Below are positions 48,155 through 60,100 of a DNA stretch of 64,000 nucleotides, piece by piece. The stretch is from Cristatella mucedo (Eukaryota; Bryozoa; Phylactolaemata; Cristatellidae). The notes beneath the pieces are model-generated. The model made no database searches. It was not told where the DNA came from and was given only the letters and a program-made list of their open reading frames with translations. Numbering within the stretch: position 1 is the first letter of the stretch; the number at the start of each line of letters is the position of its first letter. The translations under genes and the position numbers were made by a program. Location: assembly GCA_009760855.2 (NCBI GenBank), contig WPIO01000024.1, positions 325,001 through 389,000 of the forward strand. Direction: 5' to 3'.

Positions 48155-51100
48155 GTGAACTTCTCTAACTACCCGGTTCTAAAATATAAATAGTACAATT
48201 TATTTGTACAGCGCCCTAGGAGGAGCCAATCTCTATTCAGACACTTCACATACTCCACGGGGCTCGAGCCCACGACCTCGGACATCAAATACATTTCCCT
48301 TGACCTTGGTCGAGGCAGACCACTAAGCCAAACCAGAGCGGCATTCTACCCGTGAGTCCACAGCCTGAAAGCAGGATCTAAAGCAAAATTGTGGAGCAAT
48401 GCTCCACGAGCACGCTTCTGCTGCACATGCACACTTGGTACTGAATGGATTCAAAGGATCGGAGGCATGTAGAGTCGGAGGCACAGAGTCGGAGCCAAAA
48501 GTCTCCACGACGAGCGGTCTAACTGCAAAGACCCTGCCGAAATGCTTGAAGACAGTCTCTGTGAGCAAGGGCTCGCCGAGTCGCACAAGTAAAATATAAT
48601 ACAATAAAATCTGGCTCATTTATATAGCAGCAGAAGAGCCCTAACGGCTATTACCATTGCTCGAAGTGAGCAATAAAGGATTACACAACTGCATGACTCG
48701 GACCACGACCTGGGTAGTGAAGAGCGAGTACCTTACACCCTGGGCTAAGACCCAAGGAGTAAGGAGCCGTTCCTCTCAGGAGTGACCAGTCCACACACAA
48801 GCATCGTGCCTGGACGGCTGGCCACCCATCGCTGGACACCATCAGGGCCTGCTAGCGGAAATTGCAGCCGGCTAGACTTCACTTGGGTGATGACTACCCA
48901 GAAGGTCAAGCCTGCTGACCACCGGAAGCAGCAGTGGCAATGGTCCAGGAGTGCAGTCGCTTGGTGAGCTGACGGCGGCAGCGGCTCGGCCAAGGTACCG
49001 GGACCAGACGCTAGAGCGGGTCACGACGCTTGTCGGCGCACCGGCTGGGATCAAGGATAAAATTCCGCCGACCGCACGACCTGCAGGCATTGTGGCACAG
49101 TACTCTCATTCTCATCGCCGCGCCTCTCGATGCCAGGGACCGGCGCAAAACGACTGCGATCAATTACAGCCCAGAACCCCAAAGTCATGGAGCCGGCTGG
49201 ACGAGTTTCGGGGCAAAACGACACACTCTGTCGGCAGCATCCTCGAGGCCTTGCCACGCGGCACACAGCTCGAAAGCGGATTGGCGCAGCAGCAGGTGGT
49301 AGGTGCCATCTTCCAACCCAACAGCGCTCTGCTGCCAGCAGAGCGGGCACGCAAGGGCGCGCTCTCGGAGGACGGAGGCTACCTTTGCGATACGGGCACT
49401 CGGACACGAGCCTCTCGGTTGTTCTCATCCCCGAGCCACACGCCGTTAGGAAAGTCCTCTGCAATCACAAAGAGAAAGAATGTGCACTGCCATCTCGCTC
49501 TCAAATCTTTCCCTCTCGCGAACAGGCGCCACTGAGCGTGCCCACTGCAAATAGGGCGGCGATGCCAAGAGGTCACGCCGCCGAGGTCACGATCGGATCC
49601 ACATGCACCTTCTGAGTTCAGCGTTATCAGCGTCATGTTAGACCCGATTGTCGACGACGGTCCTTTCTCGTCCGAGTCGGACGAAGGTCGCTGCCTTGTC
49701 TGTGTCAATCCCACAACGATGGCCTGCCCGTGCCGCGAGAACGTGCTGGAGCTGCAACCGAACAAAGGTGCACAAAGGCTGAAGGTCGAAGGCTGCACGC
49801 TCAGCGAACTGAGCCTGACAACGTACCCTACACGCTCAGCAAGCTCAGCGAAGAACTGCCACTGCTGACGGCAAGCCCGGGCGGAGGGGGGCCGGGGGGG
49901 GGGGGAAGCTGAGGTTGCACGTTTGCTGCCTGGCCTAGGCCTCAAGCGTGTCATCTGCTAGATGACGTGTCATCTGCTAGATGACTTGTCATCTGCTAGA
50001 TGACGCTTGAGGTTATGCACATCCAAGGCACCCATACGCGTCTGCACGTTCATCCATAAGAGTGCTCGCTATTTTGGCCGCACTGCCGAATGTTCGGCTA
50101 TGAGTGCAGCGAGAGGCAGGCTGCTCCAATGCCCAGTGCCTCCCTCCACCCCCCTGTAGAGCAAGGCTACACCTTTCGAGCACGAGCTGTCCGGCGTAGC
50201 CACATCAACATCAAATCCAACAACTCCAAGTGTCATCACAGCGCCGCCCAGTCCGTCGGCAATAGCCGCTGCTCGGTCACCTGGTTTATAATATTGGTGA
50301 GCCGTAATGGCACACCAGGTAAGGCAGTTGCTTTTCACGACCTCCATCTCGAGGTCATGGGTTCGAATACTGCCGTGGGTGATCCTTTATCACAGCTGCA
50401 AGCGGTCGTGATAGCCGTAAAGGCTTTTCTGTCGCCATACAAAAAGAGGCTGTTAAATTAGCGATTTTTTTTAATCTCCTTGCTACAATGTGCCTCTTCG
50501 AAGCATCTTTTTGTTGCTGCCATGATTTCGGGAACGCCATCACCCCAGTCCCACCAACAACACCGCAAGCGCTCTAAAGTGGCTGAAGGAGCGACTGGGT
50601 GTAAAAGTGGGCGCATGTGCGAGCAGCGGGCCTCTGCAATCTGCTCGAGCGTGGCCGCTGCATTTCGCTCTGATGGCTTCAGGCAGGAGCCAAATTTTTC
50701 ATGCAGGAAGCAAGAACCGGAATTAGGAAAAAATGCCATTAATGAGTCCTTCACGACGTATTTTTAGTACTACTACAACGATACAGCAAGGATGTGTGTC
50801 AAAAAAGGTAGATATCACACTGTGTGGCCTATGCAGTTGCAATTTGCATTCTCATAGCTGAAACTGAACATTGCAATGCTAGAACTTGTACTTAAAAAGG
50901 ATTTCCAAATACGCTTTCGTTTTTCCTTCTATATAGATTTTGCTCATTTAATTATGAACTCGATCTAAGCTTGGTAGTCAGTGGGGCGGGCTCAACAGCT
51001 AGGTCAGCTGACACTCAGGCCCACTTTCCAAAGCAAAAGTAGAGTTTTTTCGTGATTTCTAACGAGTACAGGCCAATTTCAATGTACAATCGACTAACTC

Positions 51101-54100
51101 TGCCGCCATTGTGGACCGACATCCTAACAACTAGCAATCTACACACTAGGACCCCCATTGCTGTCGCCCAAATTGGTGACTGGTGCTTCCGGCGCTTCTA
51201 AGCTTGCACTGGATCAGCCGAGTTGGTGTATTGGAAAGCTGCCAGAGTGAGTGACCTTGGACCCGAGGTTGTGGGATCGAATCCAGCAGTGGGCGATCCT
51301 TTGTTGCCGCTGAAAGCGCTGGTGATGTAATGTGATGTATCTCCGCCTGTACCTCCACAAAGTCATAAAGACCATGTGGGTGTTACGCAGGAGAGTTTTG
51401 TATAGCGCACTCACAGCCTAAGTGGCTTTCGGTACGCATTCGGTAGCCAACAGACTTCGTCTCACGCAACTACGAGAAAGTGGAAGCACAGCAGAGTCAG
51501 GAGAGCAGTTGAGGTAGTGAGTAGCATGGAAGTAGAAGCTCAGAACCGCTGAAAAGGATGAGCCATAGTCGGCAACAGGAGAGTAGTTGTCGTTGCGTAA
51601 GAATTGTGGAAGTCCACAGTCTAGCACCTGCAGAGCTAAAGCTTCTGTCGCCAACGGTCTTTAGGCGGAGGAATGGAACAGCTAATTTATTGTCCACACA
51701 GGACACGAGGGCGTGAAGAGGCTGAAACTGATGCAGCAGTTCAGCTAGGTACGAAGCAGCCAAGCCGTGGCGGGCCTTGTGGGTCAGTAAAGGCTCTTCT
51801 GTCGCTATACGAAAGAGGCTGTTGAATAAGCTAGAATTTTTTTTTTGAGTGTGACCAATTGTAAGTCGTGCAGCGATCTTTGATAAGCGATGAACATGCA
51901 TAAGGAGAATCTGCCAGCACGAATGGTTCACGGAGGGGCACTTACAAATTACTGCAGAAATCGCATAAATTGAAGATGGTCTCAGAACGTCTGTACATTC
52001 CGTAAACACACCTCAATCCGGCACTGATAAATAAGTTTAGTAATTAATTTCGTTTGATAAGAAAACTAGTGTACGGAATTTTGAAATACGTTTTCATATT
52101 TCACGTCGATTTTGCAACATTATAGGCAGCCAATTATCGAAGGCACTGCACAAGGCTGCTCTGGAAGTCACGAGGAGTAGCACGAGTCACGCAACTCGGC
52201 AAGACTCACCTGAGGCGCCGCAGCTCGTCGACCTCATTCTTCGATGCTTTTTCCACCATGTGGTTAACTTTTGTCTCTACAATTTTGACTTTATTGTGAA
52301 GGTCTTCCAGCTTGCTCTCCATCTGATCCATGCGAACTGTCATCTGGCGATGCATGGAGAAGATTATTTGCTAAAATGGGAAAGGTAGCCTGGCAGAGCA
52401 GCACATCACCAGCGTATCGCACGAGTAACAGAACCACGTGTGACCGCTCTCTTAGAGCCCATTCGAACACGTGCGAGGCACGAAGCCGTGCCGGCCACAC
52501 CCTAGGCTGGTGTCTCAGCAGCAGGCGCTAAGAACTGAACGAACTGAATAAAGTGGCTCACTACATCGAAGCTGGCTCGGGTCAGCAGCATCGCCTACCG
52601 GTCCTGATGGCCGCCAGCATGCAATTGTGAGCTCCGATCCTCAAAACAGAAGCACCGAGAATTAGGTGCATAAGGAGATTTTTCGGTAGTCAACAATTGT
52701 CGGCTACTTTGTTCATTCTAATGTAATGTAATGTATCTCCGTCTGTAACTCCACAAAGTCATAAAGACCACGTGGGTGTTACGAAGGAGAGATTTGTATA
52801 GTGCACTCATAGCCTAAGCGGCTTTCGGTGCGCATTCGGTAGCCAACAGAATTCTCATTGGTTGACTCAGAAGCCTAGGCTTTGCAGACATGGGAGTCAC
52901 GGGGAAGAGATGCTAACTGTTCAAAAAAGGTGTTTCTATCGATCCTCCCCACATTAGAGAGCAGCCTCGAGCAACTCCAGACGTGGTGTGGACCTTTACC
53001 TGATTTCTCCGTGATACCTTCGTGTATTCAGCTGCTATCTTCGCTGTGACAATTTATGAGCTGTCCTATGCAACACTAGTCTCACGCTACTGGCTGTACA
53101 TCCTTTCCAGCGGTCCTGAGCTGCTACTTCCATGCTACTCACTACCTTAACTGCTCTCCTGACTCTGCTATGCTCCCCAATTTCTGTTTGTTGCGTGAGA
53201 TGAAGTCTGATGGCTACCGAAAGCCGTTTAGGCTATAAGTGTGCTATACAAAACTCTCATGTGTAACACCCACATAGTCTATATGGATTTGTGGAGTTAC
53301 AGATGGCGATACATTACAATAAAAATGAAGTTTGCCTACAAATCAACCTACTTAGATTACGTTCGGAATGTTGATAATACAACGACACGGAGTTATTTGG
53401 AACACCGCACAGCCTCAACAGTTTAATGTGGAGGCAACGATCTGCACGTTTCTAGGCACTTTACATTTGCTGGAAAAGGGAGCGTGACTGAATGGTGAGT
53501 GGAATCATGCTTGATAAATAACATGAATAAAATAGTTAGGGGTGACGTGCACAGGGTCAGCATGCAAGTGTGGTTAGTGGCAGCATGCACAGTGTCAGCA
53601 CGCATAAGCACATTAAGGACGAACCACAGGGACCCACTAAATGCTGATGATATGTGATGCCGAACTGTTTGCAACACTGAGGTTTTATCGAGCTCACACT
53701 GGCAACAACAAAAACCGACCATCACTCATAAGGAGATGAGCAGTATAAAAATAAAGGCGAGTTTGGGTCGAAAATAAAGCCCAGTTCACAGTACTTACAC
53801 ACAACTGCTAAATTATTTGTATGGCCAAGGCAGTCGCCATTACAGAGGCCTGATCACCTGCATTTTGAGTAAATATAGAATGTTGCTTCAAACAAAAGTA
53901 TGCTTACTGGCAGCAATAAGAAAAGGCAACATGTTCTTCCAATTATTACAAATCATATTCAATTTTTTGGGCTAATACGATGCTCCACCTCCCTTATTTG
54001 GAGCGATTTGTCCGGCTCACCCAGGTATGGTGCTGATCTAACAGTGGCAAACATCAGCTCCACTCTTGTTGAAAGTGGGAAAAAGCGCATCGGTGGTCAT

Positions 54101-56941
54101 GATAAGCATGGCCGGCACAATCGGTATCACTGCCTCTCGACTTCATCCCACAAATGCTCGATCGGGTATAGATTCGGAGACTGACTCGACAATATCATAA
54201 CCGTCAAGCGAAGGTAACCAAAATCAGAGGAACTGTTAAAAAAAAACACGACTTTGGCAATGCTGTGGTTTGGATAGTTATCGTGATGGAAAATTTAATC
54301 CAGTACACAGAAGTGCCATTGCACATGGTAGTATAACGCTCTGAAGGTCTAAAAGAGACGTACTGGACCTTGATGTCTGACATTTGGTGCAGGACTATGA
54401 CGCCAGTTCTGCTGAAGTACCATGAAACATACGACCATGGCCAAGCACCATGACACATTTTCCTCGAATACCTGGTTGCTGACGCTTGTGTGAGTAGGCT
54501 TTGCTGATTTGCTGACGTAAAGCCTTCTTTCGCGGTTTAAAAAATCTATCACTTGCTCAGGCTGCTCCATAAAATGCTACCAAATCTTCGGCAGTCCAAT
54601 GGACACGAGCTTCAACCAAATGCAAACTTATCCAAGTCTTTGCGATGTGGCTTTCTTTAAGCAACTCGAGAATATCGACTGGCTCATTACCTAATCGCCA
54701 CTTTCTGAAAGTGTCACAGCCAACTCACTCTCACCAGACGATGCTAGCAGACGTCGACCACGAGTGATCCTCATAGCAAAAAGATCCCTTAAGGCCTCGA
54801 ACTTCAGGATGACATTCGGTAGTGCTGGACCGGGCCTGACGGTGAAACATCTTCGGGGCTTCCCGGTTCCACTACCTTTCTCGAGATGTTCAATACCGTA
54901 CACTTTTCTATTGACAGAGGAGTTGCACTTTGAACACGCAAGTGTCCAGCCTCATATGGTGCCATATCTTTAACTCTCGTGAAGCTTTTACAATTTGGTG
55001 AGCCTCGGCTAGAGGGCTTTTGTTGGTAAAATAAATAATGCCCAGGCTTGCCAATTCAGGCTAGTGTGCAGCCTTACGGTTCAAGCACGAGCTGATTAAG
55101 GGGTTTAGATGGTTTGTGGCTAACTTAAGGCGTTTTGTCCACAAACTTGCACAATTGTCCAATAAATGCATATTTGGGCATCCAATAATTAGCAGACCGA
55201 ACCAACTGTAGCCCAGAAGGGTTAGGAAAAGCTGCCATTTGCATAAATCTAGACCGTTCGAAAACTTTCTGACTGAGTGTAACTTAATCCTACCTGGTTT
55301 ACACGTTAGAAATCCTGCCAGTAGGCTTGCCTTCAGACAGTTGATAATTAATCGGGAGGGGAATTCTGGTCCCGCCTTCCAACTTATAGACATTTTATTT
55401 AAGAAGGAAAGAAAGCTGAGATTGTTTGCAGCATTTGCCGATTAGTAGCAGCATCTGATGGTATCGACCACCAAGTACTTTCTTGAGCGGCTGTCAACTA
55501 ACCTGGGCATCACTGGCACTGCAATGCAATAGTTCAGGTCCTATCTCAGTGGGATAGTTGGGAGCACTGATATAAACTAGCAACAGTCATCCGAGGAGAC
55601 TCTACAGTATGAGGTACCCCAGGGATCTGTGCTCGGTCTACTTCATTTAACAATTTAGCATCCTTCTTGCTGATGCAATCGGCAAGCATTACCTAGGCTT
55701 TAATGTGTAGGAAAAGTGCCTACCGATGCCCACTAGTGCTTTGATCCCTTTGAACTTTGCTTTCCAGCTTTCTTTTCCTTCGAACTCTCTTAACTCCCTT
55801 GCATGTATTGCTTGACATTCGCACTTGGATGGCAGCAAACTTTCTCATATTTAAAGTCAATCAAAATCAACTTACTAGCTACGAGTAAAATTAGTCTTAC
55901 TGGGATGTTGGAAACTCTAAATGGGCTGGGCCCGCACATGCCCAGTAGCACGAAATCTGAGTGTCTTGTTCTAAAGTGACAGTTCACTGGACAAACACAT
56001 CAGCTCCATAATCAGGTCTGTCTACTTTCAGTTAGGTCACATTGCAAAAGTGTGGGTCTGCTTAGAAAGGGATACCACATCGAAGCGGGTCCGTGCATTT
56101 GTGACATCTAGTCTGGACGTTTGTAAGTTTGTACATCCTTTGCAGCCAATGTAAAGTGCCTAGAAAGAGACTGAGTTATCTGAGGGTGCTATTGCAAATG
56201 TATTATTTTTATTATTATTATTGCAGGCCTTTCGGCCTACGCAATAAGGTGCTTATAGTTGGCAAAAAACTCTGCAGCCAGGCTTGAGCGTCAAAAACGT
56301 CACACTTGCCACATCACACCACTTCTCACCGACATGCACATGCTCCATATCAAACAGTGTGCCGACTTCAATGTTTTGTGTCTCACTTTTAGGTCCCTTC
56401 CTTCTATTGCTCCACCCTACCTGTCCAAAATACTTCCCAATCAGTCCAGGCACCGCACCACCCCCTCTGCTGACTCAAATCGTTAAGCTATATCTCTGGC
56501 CAAGCTCAAATACTTTGAAGACCGGTCCTTTAGTTCACAAGCTCCCACAGCCGGAACTCACTCCTGACCGACGTCACAACATCCCTTTAATTGACAAAAT
56601 TTAAAAAAAAGCTAAAAATGCACCCTTTCCTCACAGCATTTGCTGGGTCCTTATTAATTGCCCTTCATGCGATTTCTGTGTTTATACAGCATATGTTGCG
56701 ACTAGCCAATGGACACGCTTCCTTTCCAGCTTATTTAAAGTGCCTCTACAGATTTGGATTACAGATTTGAGATTTGAGTTCTCTTAGGGCGCGATTCAAA
56801 CGTCCTACTATTACTATCATTATTACAGCCGTAAGAAGAAAGAGCATAGCAGCAAGATCAAGCCTATAAGCAGCATAGCGATAGAGGCACTCTTAAAACA
56901 TCATGATATTTGCCAAGACATATATGTCATGTACATAATCA

Positions 56942-57003
<62 letters not shown>

Positions 57004-57082
57004 CCATTCGATCGTTTCCTTTGCAGTAAATGTAAGGCGCCTAGAAAGCGATTTGAGTTCTCTGAAGACACTATATCAAATG

Positions 57083-57169
<87 letters not shown>

Positions 57170-60100
57170 CCGAAAACAGACAAAAATGACTGTACGATGT
57201 AATCTGAATGGGCAAATAATAATAATAATACACTTGATAAAGCGCGCTCAGAGAACTAAATCTCTTTCTAGGCGCCTTAAATTTGCTGCAAAGGAAACAC
57301 GATCAAAAGTTGAGTGGTATCATGCAAATGAAGTGAGCACATTCCAGTTTGAGCTAGCAACGCTCGTGAGAAGCCAGTAAAGAGGTTTACGTAGCTACAA
57401 GATGACTTAGCCACTAGAAAGCTGTAAAATAAACCCAAAAACAGCATTAAAATGTCAAACTACAACAAAAAAAGATCAGTAGCCAAAGGATAGTCAGTAG
57501 CTCCTAATCTATGGCTACCCTTTGAGTTTGTCCGTTAGCTTTGAGTACTCGCTTTCTCTCCTAAATCATTTGAAGTCAGTTTATTGAAAGTGTCTTGTCA
57601 AGACAAGCGATAAATAGTGCCCTAAAACAAATAGAACTTGACACACTGCACATAATAAGGAAAGCATTCCAAAGCATCACAACACTGAATGCAGAAACCG
57701 ATAGCCTCGTCTTGCATGGTAAGAAGTATTTCTGACTACAACTATCGAACACACGTAGCAGGCAAACCGTGAATCCTACAACCACTCTGATAAACTGAGA
57801 CTTAAACTCTGAGCTGCCTATACTGCATCGAGGTCTCAATTCACGGTTGCGAGTGGGAAGCTTTGAAAGTGGCGCACGAAAAAGAGATGTTTAAAAAAAT
57901 TACAACAGCTGTCGAACAGGTGCGCGACTTGCCTTCCTCAAATGAAGCAGCCACTTTTTTCTTTAATACAGTCTAACCGGTCAATACGGATGAAACAGTC
58001 AGCCAGCATGCATAGCGCTCTGCCACTGTCGCGCAGGAGGCTTTCACGGTGCGCGAGTAGAAAGGAAAGAGGAAGAAGTCATCGGCGGTGGAGAGGGCTC
58101 AGAGGAGTTGAACCAAGGTCCTCGGTCAACGCATGAAAACGTGCACGACTCTCGTCGACTGCGACTCAGGCTTTCTACTACTGACCAGTTTATCCACTGC
58201 CTCAGCTATTATGTCTGCCGAAATTCAAGAGCAAGTAACGAGTTTTCGAGAGCACGAGAGAGGTCCCGGTTCAGCTCCACAGGTCCGCCATACGCCGTAC
58301 TCATCCTGCGATGCAGGGAGTGCGCAAAAAAGCAGCCAGCAGCTGGTCCAGCATCGCATGTCAAACGCTTAAAGGCAGAACCGTTTAACAGCAGCTGACT
58401 CTCGTGACTGACATTTTCTGCATTCAAGGCCTGAGAAAAAACGTCTCCGGGAGCTTCGGTGTCGGAGAGTCGTGCTTATAAAAAAGCACATAGATACGGC
58501 TATAAGTCCCTATCAGCTCACTCGAGGCTTTCCCTCTACATTCGGTTTAAGCCGATAACCAAGGTGAACAGGGCGACTTCAAAGGTTTGCGAAAGAAAAG
58601 CACGCATTGCACACCGACATTGCAGAGATTCGTTAGATCTGTGTCGAATTTCCGCTAAATGCACAGCCAAAATCACTAAACAAGTAGTGCCTCATTGGGC
58701 ACCGTCAAAACTGATGCACCTGCTATCGTGAGCTCAGAGCATCCCGTGAGAGTGTGCGTGGCGGCAGAATTCGAGCTTGCATAACGACAGCCATGGCTGG
58801 ATGCACGCAAAGTGGCTGCCGCTTTCGGCTTCTGACGCTACCTACTTTGCTTCAGGCCAAGCTTTTGAGCACCAAGAAAGCAATTGGGTGGCTCACCGGC
58901 CCGGCTACACTGTGCACACGCATCACGATCCATTACCAACTCAAGCACCGACACGTCACGAGAACACCCACCTCAGGCTAATGCGGCAGTGAGTTCATGA
59001 GGGCAGTGAGGACGGATGTTGCTAGCTGCAGCAGCAGCACCAGCAGCAGAGCACGAGCTAAGCTGAAAACATATACATTGGCATGACTGCAGGAACCGAA
59101 AGACCCGGTTCAAAATGGTCTCGTGACAAACAAACCAGTGGCTATGTACACAACATGACCTCGCGTACATGTCGAGTGCCTGCCGTGACCGTGAGCAACA
59201 ATGCGAGCCACACTGCTGCTGCGCTGGTTTGGCCCAGTGGTTACAGGTGCTCGCCTTTAACGACCGAGGTCAAGGTGAATGTATTTGATGACCGAAATCG
59301 TGGGCTCGTGCCCCGTGGCATACGCAAAGTGCCTCAATCGAGATTAGGTTCTTTTTAGGGCACTGGTTAAGGTGCTCGCCCCGATCAAGATCTGGCTGAG
59401 GTAGTGAGCTCCAGCTCTGCGGCATTACGTGAAGCGCCTGAATAGAGATAGTTCTCTTAGGGAGCTACACAAATGAATTACATTTTATTTATTTACCTTG
59501 ATGCTGTCATGGTTCCAGTCGATGGCGTCCGGGGAGGGCATCAGCACGCCGTTGCTGCCACCGCCCGAGTCACTTCTGCGCCGCTTCAGCGCCGGCTCTC
59601 CACTGCCTAGCAGGTCTACAAATGACTGCTGAGTAAGGTCGGCACATCATGTGCGAGCATCAGTGCCGCTGCTTACAGCCCGGTCAGAGGACGGCCGGAC
59701 CTAGCAGAGAAGGACCGACGATGCCTGCTGCACGACAAGCACACTGCAACGCGCCAGCAAGGCTGCGGAAAAGGCTCGTCGCTTCGTGCTTCAAGCTGAC
59801 ATACAGGTTGACCCAACAGCTTTCCTATGTCAGAGTTTGCAATTCGGCAATACCTCGGCTTCAGCAAAACCTAATTTAAGGCTGCAAGCCAACCCGGAAA
59901 GAGCACAACTGAGGGAGGAGGGGGAGAATCTGGAACTAATCAAGCTGGACATAAAACCATTAGTTCCGCATTTACCCCATCGCCCATAGAGAAAAGGCAG
60001 CTTAGTCAGGACGTCTCCGATATAGTGCCACCACAGAGAGTGCTCAGCTTAAAGGCAGCTGAAAGTTCAACTCATTGAATTTCTATAAATATAGCACTCA

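Noticed and set aside
49935-50012. CRISPR-like array (short repeats at regular spacing)
   Set aside because: Spacers are only two bases long and the repeats are self-palindromic; the host is clearly an animal genome.
56901-57233. 110-codon minus frame of Tyr-Ile repeats
   Set aside because: Translation of the TA microsatellites.
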